This document shows, one piece after another, positions 8,798 through 16,047 of a stretch of 55,172 nt of DNA. A model generated the notes under the pieces. It was given only the letters and a program-made list of their open reading frames with translations. It was not told where the DNA came from and did no database searches. Made by a program: the position numbers and the translations under genes. Position 1 is the stretch's first letter; each line of letters opens with the position of its first letter. This DNA comes from an uncultured Microbacteriaceae bacterium (GTDB taxonomy: Bacteria > Actinomycetota > Actinomycetes > Actinomycetales > Microbacteriaceae): NCBI GenBank assembly GCA_934661165.1, contig CAKUJB010000003.1:1-55172 (forward strand), given 5' to 3'.

Positions 8798-9580
8798 GTG
8801 ATCGAACTGCGCACTCCCGCCGAGCTCACGGCGATGCAGCCGGCCGGCGCATTCGTCGCGTCAGCCCTCCAGGCGACCTCGCGGGCCGCCGCAGTCGGCG
8901 TCAACCTGCTCGAGCTCGACGCCCTCGCCCACGGGATGATCCGGGACGCCGGCGCAGAGTCCTGCTACATCGACTACCACCCGTCGTTCGGCGCCTCGCC
9001 CTTCGGCAAAGTCATCTGCACCTCGGTCAACGACGCGGCGCTCCACGGACTGCCACACGATTACGTCCTCGCCGACGGCGACGTGCTCACCCTCGACTTC
9101 GCGGCCTCGGTCGACGGCTGGGTCTCGGACGCGGCCGTCACGGTCATCGTCGGGACGCCGCGGCCCGAGGACGCCCGGCTCATCGCGATCACCGAGGAGG
9201 CGCTCGAGGCGGGGATCACCGCCGCGCAGGCCGGCCGGAAGGTCGGCGACGTGAGCCACGCCATCGGCGAGGTCGCCAAGCGCAACGGGCTGAGGATCAA
9301 CCTCGACTTCGGCGGGCACGGCGTCGGCCGGATCATGCACGGCGAGCCGCACATCGCGAACGACGGGCGGCCCGGACGCGGCTACCCGCTCAAGCCGGGA
9401 CTCGTCTTCGCGATCGAGCCCTGGTTCTGCCTGACGACCGACCGCGTCTACACCGACGACGACGGCTGGACGCTGCGCTCGAGGGACGGGTCGCGGGCGG
9501 CGCACACCGAGCACACGATCGCGATCACCGAGGACGGGCCGCTCGTGCTCACGCGGGGGGCCAACCCGGTCCGGGCCTGA
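8798..9580 (+). CDS. map: Methionine aminopeptidase, type I
   Basis: Removes the initiator methionine from nascent proteins using two metal ions. The 260-residue protein has the five metal ligands of the pita-bread fold, D100, D111, H174, E207 and E238 (in TLDF, VSDAA, GGHGVG, AIEPW and HTEHT), plus the substrate-contacting H83. The start is GTG at 8798; a -10 box directly upstream suggests a leaderless transcript. It ends 3 bp from the convergent trmD stop. A GAATGCG copy at 8848 encodes Ala-Phe as GCA TTC. Confidence 0.93.
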   Translation: MIELRTPAELTAMQPAGAFVASALQATSRAAAVGVNLLELDALAHGMIRDAGAESCYIDYHPSFGASPFGKVICTSVNDAALHGLPHDYVLADGDVLTLDFAASVDGWVSDAAVTVIVGTPRPEDARLIAITEEALEAGITAAQAGRKVGDVSHAIGEVAKRNGLRINLDFGGHGVGRIMHGEPHIANDGRPGRGYPLKPGLVFAIEPWFCLTTDRVYTDDDGWTLRSRDGSRAAHTEHTIAITEDGPLVLTRGANPVRA

Positions 9581-9583
9581 GGG

Positions 9584-10282
9584 TCAGTCGGCCAGCAGAT
9601 CGGGACGAATGCGTCGCGTCCGCTCGAGCTGCTGCTCGCGCCGCCACTGCGCAATGCGTGCGTGGTGCCCGGACAGCAGGATGTCGGGCACGGCGAGGCC
9701 GCGCCACTCCGCGGGCTTGGTGTAGCTCGGCGCCTCGAGGAGGCCGTCCTCGTGGGACTCGATCTCGAGCGACTCGGGGTTGCCGACGACGCCGGGCACG
9801 AGCCGGCCGATCGCCTCGATCATCGCCATCGCGGCGACCTCGCCGCCGTTGAGCACGTAGTCGCCGAGGCTGAGCTCGCGCACGCGCGCGCGGGTCCGCG
9901 TGTGCTCGATGACCCGCTGGTCGATGCCCTCGTAGCGACCGCAGGCGACGACGAGGCGCGGCTCGGCCGCGAGCTGGCGGGCGATCGCCTGCGTGAAGCG
10001 CTCGCCCGCGGGACTCGTGAAGATCACGACGGGCGGCGTCGCGCCCTCGGTCGGCTCCGGCAGCAGCGCGTCGAACGCCTCGCCCCACGGCTCCGGTCGC
10101 ATGACCATGCCGGCGCCGCCGCCGTAGGGCGTGTCATCGACCGTGCGGTGCCGATCGTGCGTCCAGCGGCGCAGATCGTGCGCCTCGACCTCGAGCGCGC
10201 CCGAGGCTCGCGCGCGGCCGATGAGGGAGACGTCGAGTACCGAGAAGAACTCGGGGAAGATCGTGACGACGTCGATCCGCAT
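9584..10282 (-). CDS. trmD: tRNA (guanine-37-N1)-methyltransferase
   Basis: Methylates N1 of G37 next to the anticodon, preventing +1 frameshifts. The 232-residue protein has the TrmD N-terminus (MRIDVVTIFPEFF), YGGGAGMVM and the SAM-binding deep-knot region (ACGRYEGID, then SLGDYVLNGGE). It lies in the classic order rpsP-KH-rimM-trmD, 9 bp after rimM, with an additional promoter-like hexamer before its ATG. Confidence 0.97.
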   Translation of the reverse strand: MRIDVVTIFPEFFSVLDVSLIGRARASGALEVEAHDLRRWTHDRHRTVDDTPYGGGAGMVMRPEPWGEAFDALLPEPTEGATPPVVIFTSPAGERFTQAIARQLAAEPRLVVACGRYEGIDQRVIEHTRTRARVRELSLGDYVLNGGEVAAMAMIEAIGRLVPGVVGNPESLEIESHEDGLLEAPSYTKPAEWRGLAVPDILLSGHHARIAQWRREQQLERTRRIRPDLLAD

Positions 10283-10288
10283 GGGTCA

Positions 10289-10294
10289 AGGCTA
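10289..10294 (-). promoter_or_regulatory. -10 box before trmD (leaderless type)
   Basis: TAGCCT on the minus strand, 6 nt before the trmD ATG at 10282. It overlaps the rimM stop region, so trmD may be transcribed separately as well as from the rpsP operon. Confidence 0.4.
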
Positions 10295-10864
10295 GGCGTC
10301 GGCGGCGTCGAAGAGTCCGCCGGGCGGGTCGACCTCGACGGTGCCGGCCTCCGGGTCGACCGCGGTGACGATCGCCTTGACGAACGGGACGAGCACCTCG
10401 CCGGTCGGGGTCGCGACGGCGAGCAGGTCCTGCGCGGGCAGGTGGTCGACGCGCGCGATCCGGCCGAGCTCCACGCCGTCGCGCAGCACGCGCAGGCCGA
10501 CGAGCTGGTGGTCGTACCAGGCGTCCTCCTCGGCCGGCTCGTCCGGGTCGGACTCGATCCACAGGACCGCCTTGACGAGGGTCTCGGCCGTCGTGCGGTC
10601 CTCGACGCCGGCGAAGAAGCCGACCGGCTGGCCGTTGAACCACTTGACCTCGGTGAGCTCGAGCCGCTTGCCGTGCCACTGGCTCTCGGACGGCACCTGG
10701 AGCGCGAACGAGGCGCCCGGCACGAAGCGGCGCGCGGGGTCATCCGTGTAGAGGTCGATCTTCAGCGCGCCCTTGAGGCCGTGCGCCTTCGTGAGCCGAC
10801 CGACACGCAGCTCGACGTGCGGTGGGCGCTCGGGACGGGCGGGGCGCCCGCGCGGCGCGCTCAT
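10292..10864 (-). CDS. rimM: Ribosome maturation factor RimM
   Basis: Assists 30S subunit maturation and binds protein S19. The 190-residue protein has the N-terminal RimM beta-barrel (VGRLTKAHGLKGALKI) and the PRC-barrel-like C-terminal domain (DHQLVGLRVLRDGVELGRI, then VPFVKAIV). ATG at 10864 overlaps the KH gene stop by 4 nt, indicating coupled translation within the rpsP operon. Confidence 0.95.
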   Translation of the reverse strand: MSAPRGRPARPERPPHVELRVGRLTKAHGLKGALKIDLYTDDPARRFVPGASFALQVPSESQWHGKRLELTEVKWFNGQPVGFFAGVEDRTTAETLVKAVLWIESDPDEPAEEDAWYDHQLVGLRVLRDGVELGRIARVDHLPAQDLLAVATPTGEVLVPFVKAIVTAVDPEAGTVEVDPPGGLFDAADA

Positions 10865-11094
10865 TCCGAGATGTCGACGCGGACGCGCTGTCCATCGGCG
10901 AGCGCCGTGACGAGCGTGCGCAGGGCCTTCGCGGTCCGGCCGCCCCGGCCGATGACGCGGCCGAGGTCGTCCGGGTGCACACGCACCTCGAGCACCTCGC
11001 CGCGGGCGGTGTCCGCCGAGCTGACGGCGACGTCAGCCGGGTGGTCGACGATGCCCTTGACGAGGTGCTCGAGTGCGTCTGCGAGTCGCGTCAA
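10861..11094 (-). CDS. KH domain RNA-binding protein (KhpA family)
   Basis: 77-residue single KH-domain protein always found between rpsP and rimM in actinobacteria. The RNA-binding loop VIGRGG is at 47-52, followed by the helix TAKALRTLV. KhpA-type proteins bind RNA broadly and in Firmicutes act with KhpB. The only start in frame is TTG at 11094, just after the rpsP stop; family members start at this point, so I accept it. Confidence 0.92.
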   Translation of the reverse strand: MTRLADALEHLVKGIVDHPADVAVSSADTARGEVLEVRVHPDDLGRVIGRGGRTAKALRTLVTALADGQRVRVDISE

Positions 11095-11095
11095 C

Positions 11096-11590
11096 TTACT
11101 CGGCGGCTTCCTCGGTCGGCGCCTCGGCGGCCTCGGCGGCCTCGGCGGTCTCGGCCGCGGGGGTCTCCTCCGCCGGCGCCTCGGGCGCCTCCTCGGCGGG
11201 AGCCTCGGGCGCCTCCTCGGCCTTCGCCTCGACCTTCGTCTCCTTCTTGGGGACGAGGACCGGCTTCTTCTTCTCGTCGGCGACGAACGCCGCCTTCGGC
11301 TCCGCGGTGCGGACCGTCGACACGGCGTCCGGGTCGCCCTTGAACCTGCCCCAGTCGCCCGTGAGCTTGAGGAGCGCCGCGACCTGCTCGGTCGGCTGCG
11401 CGCCGACGGAGAGCCAGTACTGCGCGCGCTCCGAGTTCACCTCGATGAACGAGGGCTCCTCGGTCGGGTGGTACTTCCCGATCTCCTCGATGACGCGACC
11501 GTCGCGCTTGGTGCGCGAGTCGGCGACGACGATGCGGTAGTACGGGGCGCGGATCTTGCCGTGCCGCTTGAGTCGGATCTTGACTGCCAC
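11096..11590 (-). CDS. rpsP: 30S ribosomal protein S16 with acidic C-terminal tail
   Basis: 164-residue S16. The first 80 residues are the conserved core (IRLKRHGKIRAPYYRIVVAD, then IGKYHPTEEP). The last 70 residues form an Ala/Glu/Pro-rich tail with short internal repeats (APEAPAEE); extended tails of this kind are usual in actinobacterial S16 but longer than in E. coli. The start is GTG at 11590 with AGGAGA 4 nt upstream. It is the first gene of the rpsP-KH-rimM-trmD operon. Confidence 0.96.
   Translation of the reverse strand: MAVKIRLKRHGKIRAPYYRIVVADSRTKRDGRVIEEIGKYHPTEEPSFIEVNSERAQYWLSVGAQPTEQVAALLKLTGDWGRFKGDPDAVSTVRTAEPKAAFVADEKKKPVLVPKKETKVEAKAEEAPEAPAEEAPEAPAEETPAAETAEAAEAAEAPTEEAAE
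11122..11220. repeat. Coding tandem repeats in rpsP tail
   Basis: Three 9-bp copies of CCTCGGCGG at 11122-11148, and a 19-bp unit repeated with a 24-bp period at 11178-11196 and 11202-11220. They encode the Ala/Glu repeats and could change length by slippage without loss of frame. Confidence 0.8.
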
Positions 11591-11743
11591 GATTCTCCTG
11601 AATGTCTGGCCCGCGCAGGCGGCGAACCGGTCGTAAGTGTGTCCCTGCGCGTGACGACTGTGGGGTGCACGTCGGACGGCGAAGTCTGGTGGTTGCTCGC
11701 GGAGGTCAGATTAGAGGGTCGGATCTCTGCGGGCCGAGGACAC

Positions 11744-11773
11744 ATTCTGCCAGATCAGGCCCCGCCTCACCAA
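11744..11773 (-). promoter_or_regulatory. Candidate promoter of the rpsP operon
   Basis: On the minus strand TTGGTG (11773-11768) and CAGAAT (11749-11744) are 18 bp apart in the 211-bp gap upstream of rpsP. TAATCT at 11713-11708 is an alternative -10 box nearer the gene. The rest of 11591-11801 shows no gene. Confidence 0.35.
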
Positions 11774-11801
11774 TCCGGCCGGCGGAACCGCGGCGGTCGG
11801 C

Positions 11802-13370
11802 TCAGCGGCCGAGCAGCCGCTGCAGCGCGGCGAGCTCCTCCTCGGTCGGCGCACCCGCACCGCCGGCGCCCGCAGCGCCGAATGCGGATCCGCCGCCCGC
11901 CGCGGCGCCGGGCTTGACTCCCGCGGCGAGCGCCGCATTCTCCGCCGCCCGCTTCGCCGGGTTGCCCGACTTCGAGCCCTTCTTCGACTTCGCCTTGCCG
12001 CCCCCGCCGCCGCCGGGTCGCCCAAGACCGGGCATCGGCCCCATGCCGGGGATCTGCGGCACGCCGCCCTTGGCCACCGTCTTCATCATCTTCGCGGCCT
12101 GCTCGAAGCGGCTCATGAGCTGGTTCACCTCGGTGACCGTCACCCCGGAGCCCTTCGCGATGCGCAGCCGGCGCGAGCCGTTGAGGAGTTTCGGCTGGCG
12201 GCGCTCGTGCGGGGTCATCGACTGGATGATCGCCTCGGTGCGGGTGAGCTCGCCCTCGTCGAAGTTGTCGATCGCCTGGCTCATCCCCTTCGCGCCCGGC
12301 AGCATGCCGAGCATCTGCTTGAAGGAGCCCATCTTCTTCATCTGCTGCAGCTGGCCGAGGAAGTCCTCGAGGGTGAAGGTCTCGGTCGCGAGCTTCTCGG
12401 CGACCTCGCGCGCCTCCTCCTCGTCGAAGGCCTTCTGCGCCTGCTCGATGAGGGTGAGGATGTCGCCGAGGTCGAGGATGCGGCTCGCCATGCGGTCGGG
12501 GTGGAAGGGCTCGAAGTCCTCGAGCTTCTCCCCCGTCGAGGCGAACATGATCGGCCGACCGGTGACGCTCGCGACGCTGAGGGCCGCACCGCCCTTCGCG
12601 TCGCCGTCGAGCTTCGTGAGCACGACGCCCGTGAAGTCGACACCGTCCTGGAAGGCCTTCGCGGTCGCGACCGCGTCCTGGCCGATCATCGCGTCGATGA
12701 CGAAGAGGACCTCGTCCGGGTTCACGGCCTTGCGGATGTCCGACGCCTGGCGCATGAGCTCGGCGTCGATGCCGAGGCGGCCGGCGGTGTCGACGATGAC
12801 CGTGTCGTACAGCTTGCGCTCGGCCTCCTTGACGCCGTCCCGGGCCACCTTGACGGGGTCCCCGACGCCGTTGCCGGGCTCGGGCGCGTACACGGGGACG
12901 CCCGCCTGCTCGCCGACGACCTGGAGCTGGGTGACCGCATTCGGCCGCTGCAGGTCGCTCGCCACGAGCAGGGGCGTGTGCCCCTGGGACTTGAGCCAGA
13001 GCGCGAGCTTGCCCGCGAGCGTCGTCTTGCCCGCGCCCTGCAGGCCCGCGAGCATGATCACGGTCGGCGGCTGCTTCGCGAACTCGAGGCGACGCTGCTG
13101 GCCGCCGAGGATCGCGACGAGCTCCTCGTTGACGATCTGCACGACCTGCTGCGCGGGGTTGAGCGCCCGGTTGACCTCGTCGCCGAGGGCGCGCTCGCGG
13201 ACCGTCCCCGTGAACGCCTTCACGACATCGAGCGCGACGTCCGCCTCGAGGAGCGCGCGCCGGATCTCGCGGACCGTCGCGTCGACGTCGGCCGGGGACA
13301 GCTTCCCCTTCGTGCGCAGGTGCCGGAAGGTCTCCGAGAGCCGGTCGGTGAGATTGCCGAACATCGCCAT
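11802..13370 (-). CDS. ffh: Signal recognition particle protein Ffh
   Basis: GTPase that recognises signal sequences with SRP RNA and delivers ribosomes to FtsY at the membrane. The 522-residue protein has the N domain (1-90), G domain with GLQGAGKTT at 109-117 and the DTAGRLG box, and the methionine-rich M domain (QMLGMLPGAKGMSQ onward). The last 70 residues form a Gly/Ala/Lys-rich tail. It carries three GAATGCG copies (11880, 11934, 12938), two of them close together and inverted in the tail. Confidence 0.96.
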   Translation of the reverse strand: MAMFGNLTDRLSETFRHLRTKGKLSPADVDATVREIRRALLEADVALDVVKAFTGTVRERALGDEVNRALNPAQQVVQIVNEELVAILGGQQRRLEFAKQPPTVIMLAGLQGAGKTTLAGKLALWLKSQGHTPLLVASDLQRPNAVTQLQVVGEQAGVPVYAPEPGNGVGDPVKVARDGVKEAERKLYDTVIVDTAGRLGIDAELMRQASDIRKAVNPDEVLFVIDAMIGQDAVATAKAFQDGVDFTGVVLTKLDGDAKGGAALSVASVTGRPIMFASTGEKLEDFEPFHPDRMASRILDLGDILTLIEQAQKAFDEEEAREVAEKLATETFTLEDFLGQLQQMKKMGSFKQMLGMLPGAKGMSQAIDNFDEGELTRTEAIIQSMTPHERRQPKLLNGSRRLRIAKGSGVTVTEVNQLMSRFEQAAKMMKTVAKGGVPQIPGMGPMPGLGRPGGGGGGKAKSKKGSKSGNPAKRAAENAALAAGVKPGAAAGGGSAFGAAGAGGAGAPTEEELAALQRLLGR

Positions 13371-13379
13371 GATCAGGCG

Positions 13380-13385
13380 ATTCTA
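13380..13385 (-). promoter_or_regulatory. -10 box of ffh
   Basis: TAGAAT on the minus strand, 9 nt before the ATG at 13370, slightly farther than at the other leaderless-type starts. Confidence 0.4.
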
Positions 13386-13483
13386 CCGGGGCGCGCCGGG
13401 CCCCCGCCCGCCGCCCGTTTCGGGTGCGCTGCGCAGCGCGTCGGCGACGGCAGCCCATGCGCGCCGCGCCCGGACCTCAGCGG

Positions 13484-14500
13484 TCAGGCGCGGCGGAGCT
13501 CGGCGTAGAGCTCCGACCAGAGCTCCGGGTCGACCGGGTACGGCGCACTGAAGGACAGCCGGGTCGCGAGGTCGCCGTACCGGGCCTTGAGGCCTGCCGC
13601 GACCTGCGCCGGCGTGCCGACGACCGCGAACTCCCGGACGATCTCCTCCGTGACGACCTCGCTCATCGCCTCCCAGTCGCCGCGACGGCTCGCCGCGTTG
13701 AGCTGCTCGTGGATGCCCGCCCAGCCGTGCAGGTCGAGCACCGGCAGGTAGGAGGGCGTCGAGCCGTAGAACGCGATCTGCCGCCCGACCGCGACCGCGG
13801 CCTGCATGATCGCGGCGGGGTCGGCGCCCATCGCGATGAATGCGGGGATCGAGACCCCCGGCCGCGCCCGCCCCGCCTCGGCGGCACCCCGGTCGAGCGC
13901 CGGCAGCGTCACCTCGTCGAGGTAGCGCCGCGTCGTGAACGAGTGCGCGACGAACCCGTCGGCGACAGCGCCGGCCGTCTCGGTCATCCGCTCCCCGACG
14001 CCGGCGAGCCACACCTCGGGGTAGCCGTACGGGTTCGGCCCGGGCGAGAAGAACGGGGACATGAGGGTGTGCTGGTAGAACTCGCCGCGATGGTTGAGGC
14101 GCTCGCCGGTCTCCCACGATGTCCAGATCGCGCGGACCGCCTCAATGAAGTCGCGCATTCGTGCCGCCGGCCGCGACCACGGCATCGAGAAGCGGCGCTC
14201 GATGTGCTGCTGCACCTGCGAGCCGAGACCGAGGACGACGCGGCCGCCGGAGACCTCGTGGAGGTCGTTCGCGGCGCTCGCGACGGTCATCGGGTTGCGC
14301 GCGAAGGCCACCGCGATCGCACTGAACAGCTGGACGCGGCTCGTCGCCTGGGCGGCGAGGCCGAGGGCGACGAAGATGTCGTGCTTCGTCTCCGAAAGGA
14401 GCACGCCGTCAGCGCCGAGCGCCTCGGCCGCGGACGCGCCGACCGCGATCTCGGAGAGGGTCGCCCCGGTGTCGCCGCCCGCGTCGATGAGGAAGGTCAT
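13484..14500 (-). CDS. LLM class F420-dependent oxidoreductase (TIGR03617-like)
   Basis: 338-residue TIM-barrel protein of the luciferase-like/F420 oxidoreductase superfamily. Visible features are the N-terminal strand with GADGVLLSETKHD, the SGGRVVLGLGSQVQQHIERRF segment, and PYGYPEVWLAGVGERMTETAGAVADGFV, all typical of F420-type LLM enzymes. The substrate is unknown. The window also encodes F420 biosynthesis enzymes (48612-51168), which supports F420 rather than FMN as cofactor. It is divergent from the carbonic-anhydrase-like gene and shares a 114-bp control region with it. Confidence 0.88.
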   Translation of the reverse strand: MTFLIDAGGDTGATLSEIAVGASAAEALGADGVLLSETKHDIFVALGLAAQATSRVQLFSAIAVAFARNPMTVASAANDLHEVSGGRVVLGLGSQVQQHIERRFSMPWSRPAARMRDFIEAVRAIWTSWETGERLNHRGEFYQHTLMSPFFSPGPNPYGYPEVWLAGVGERMTETAGAVADGFVAHSFTTRRYLDEVTLPALDRGAAEAGRARPGVSIPAFIAMGADPAAIMQAAVAVGRQIAFYGSTPSYLPVLDLHGWAGIHEQLNAASRRGDWEAMSEVVTEEIVREFAVVGTPAQVAAGLKARYGDLATRLSFSAPYPVDPELWSELYAELRRA

Positions 14501-14506
14501 GGGCTC

Positions 14507-14512
14507 AGGCTA
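14507..14512 (-). promoter_or_regulatory. -10 box of LLM oxidoreductase gene (leaderless type)
   Basis: TAGCCT on the minus strand, 6 nt before the ATG at 14500. Confidence 0.5.
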
Positions 14513-14542
14513 GTGCGTGCCCAATGAAGGAGGAATCGGGCC

Positions 14543-14604
14543 CATGTCCGCGATATCCGGACATGACCGCGGATTCTCCTGAGTTGTGCACGCCTGTCCG
14601 GATA
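14543..14604. promoter_or_regulatory. Palindromic operator candidates between two divergent genes
   Basis: CATGTCCG-7 nt-CGGACATG (14543-14565) is a dyad lying upstream of both divergent starts. The half-site TATCCGGACA (14554-14563) recurs inverted as TGTCCGGATA at 14595-14604, where it overlaps the -10 box of the plus-strand gene. Two related sites in a short divergent region suggest binding by one dimeric regulator; none is encoded beside it. Confidence 0.45.
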
Positions 14605-14608
14605 GCGT
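14603..14608 (+). promoter_or_regulatory. -10 box of gamma-carbonic-anhydrase-like gene (leaderless type)
   Basis: TAGCGT, 6 nt before the ATG at 14615, overlapped by an inverted half-site of the operator candidate. Confidence 0.5.
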
Positions 14609-14614
14609 GGGGCC

Positions 14615-15133
14615 ATGGCCCTCATCGCGACGTTCGACGGGAAGACCCCGAGTATCCACCCGACCGCCTGGATCGCGCCGAACGCGACGCTCATCGGCGA
14701 CGTCGTCATCGAGGCGGGCGCCTCGGTCTGGTACGGCGCGGTGCTCCGCGGCGACATGGACCGGATCGTGCTCGGCGAGGGGTCGAACCTGCAGGACGGC
14801 GTCATCGTCCACACCGATCCCGGCCGCTCGACGCTCATCGGCCGCAATGTCGGCGTCGGCCACGCCGCGATCGTGCACGGCGCGGTCGTCGGCGACGGCG
14901 TGCTCATCGGCATGGGCGCGCGGCTCCTCAACCACTCGGTGATGGGCGACGGATCGTTCCTCGCCGCCGGGGGTCTGCTGCTCGAAGGGCAGGAACTCCC
15001 CGCCGGCCACCTCGCCGCCGGCGTCCCCGCGAAGGACCGCGGCCCCATGGCGCCCGAGATGGCCGAGCGGGTGCGGATGAATGCGGGGGCGTACCAGGAG
15101 CTGTCAGCGCGGTATCGGGCGCAGGGGCTGTAG
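14615..15133 (+). CDS. Gamma-class carbonic anhydrase-like protein
   Basis: 172-residue left-handed beta-helix protein (hexapeptide repeats) of the gamma carbonic anhydrase/YrdA/PaaY family. The three metal-binding histidines are H66, H83 and H88 (VIVHTD and GHAAIVHG). Activity is inferred; many homologues bind zinc without proven carbonic anhydrase activity. It is preceded by a leaderless-type promoter. A GAATGCG copy at 15079 encodes Asn-Ala. The 176 bp after it hold the imuA' control region. Confidence 0.88.
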   Translation: MALIATFDGKTPSIHPTAWIAPNATLIGDVVIEAGASVWYGAVLRGDMDRIVLGEGSNLQDGVIVHTDPGRSTLIGRNVGVGHAAIVHGAVVGDGVLIGMGARLLNHSVMGDGSFLAAGGLLLEGQELPAGHLAAGVPAKDRGPMAPEMAERVRMNAGAYQELSARYRAQGL

Positions 15134-15273
15134 CGACCAGCATCCCCGCCGACGAGTCGATCCGAATACGCTCGGGCGCTCACTCCCGGTCGGTGCCGAA
15201 GGTGTGCTTCATGAGCGTGCTTGGAGGAAGTCACCGCCTCCCCAGACGAGCCTGAGCGATCGCGCTGCCGATC

Positions 15274-15279
15274 TTGACC
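15274..15279 (+). promoter_or_regulatory. -35 box of imuA' promoter
   Basis: TTGACC directly upstream of the LexA palindrome. A -10 box about 17 bp downstream falls at or beyond the end of the LexA site and does not match TANNNT well. Confidence 0.4.
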
Positions 15280-15280
15280 C

Positions 15281-15300
15281 TTTCGAACATATGTTCGAAA
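15281..15300. promoter_or_regulatory. LexA (SOS) box of the imuA'-imuB-dnaE2 operon
   Basis: TTTCGAACATATGTTCGAAA is a perfect 20-bp palindrome matching the actinobacterial SOS box (TCGAAC-N4-GTTCGA). It begins 2 bp after a -35 box and lies 10 bp before the imuA' start, so LexA binding would block transcription until DNA damage. This is the only such site I found in the window. Confidence 0.93.
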
Positions 15301-15309
15301 CTGGGCGGC

Positions 15310-16047
15310 ATGAATGCGCCCCGACTCGACCGCCGCGACGCCGTCGCGGACGAGGTGGCACGGCTGCGCAGCCACATCCAGCGCATCGAGCGGACGACTC
15401 GCACCGGATCGGCGGGAGCGACGCTGCCCGCGCCGGATCGGATCGCACGGCTGCTGCCCGGCGGCGGCCTCCGGGCCGGGACGGCCTATGCGCTCGACCG
15501 CTCGATGCCGCTCCTCACGGAGCTGCTCGCCGCCCCATCGCAAACCGGCACCTGGTGCGCCGCGATCGGGATGCCCGAGCTCGGGATCGAGGCCGCGCAT
15601 GCCGCAGGCGCGGACCTCGACCGGCTCGTGCTCATCCCCCGCCCTGGTGAGCGCTGGCTCAGCGTCGTCGCGACCGTCGCCGAGGTGGTGGGCCTCATCG
15701 CCGTGCGCCCGGGCGGGCGGGTGCGGGAGCAGGACGCCGCCAGGATCGCCGCGCGGCTGCGCGAGCGCGGCACCGTGCTGCTCGTGCAGGGACCCTGGCC
15801 GCAGGCCGAGGCACGGCTCGCGGTCGAGGACCTGCGCTGGTCCGGGCTCGGCGACGGGCATGGCCACCTGGAGCGGCTCGAGGCGACCGTGGCGGTCTCG
15901 CACCGGCAGGCCGCCGGTACCAGGCGAGGGCGGGTGCCGCTGCTCGGGCAGCCCCCGGCGCCCAGCATGATCGAAGCCGCAGACGCCGCCGCAGACCCGC
16001 CGGAGACGAGCCCTGCCCCACCTCAACTGCTCAGGGCGACCGGCTGA
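15310..16047 (+). CDS. imuA': ImuA', RecA-like component of the mutasome
   Basis: 245-residue protein at the head of the SOS mutagenesis operon. ImuA' is the actinobacterial counterpart of ImuA, needed with ImuB and DnaE2 for damage-induced mutagenesis. It has a RecA-like layout (LLPGGGLRAGTAYALD, then TWCAAIGMPELGIEAA) but no convincing P-loop. I chose ATG at 15310, 10 bp after the SOS box; an upstream TTG frame would run through the LexA site. A GAATGCG copy overlaps its start codon (15312). Its stop overlaps the imuB start (TGATG). Confidence 0.88.
   Translation: MNAPRLDRRDAVADEVARLRSHIQRIERTTRTGSAGATLPAPDRIARLLPGGGLRAGTAYALDRSMPLLTELLAAPSQTGTWCAAIGMPELGIEAAHAAGADLDRLVLIPRPGERWLSVVATVAEVVGLIAVRPGGRVREQDAARIAARLRERGTVLLVQGPWPQAEARLAVEDLRWSGLGDGHGHLERLEATVAVSHRQAAGTRRGRVPLLGQPPAPSMIEAADAAADPPETSPAPPQLLRATG

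Noticed and set aside
11122..11220. Possible CRISPR-like or minisatellite array
   Set aside because: The repeats are within the rpsP reading frame, 9 and 24 bp long, and have no spacers.
9662..11917. 751-codon plus-strand open frame opposite trmD-rimM-KH-rpsP
   Set aside because: It spans several conserved minus-strand genes and has no family motifs.
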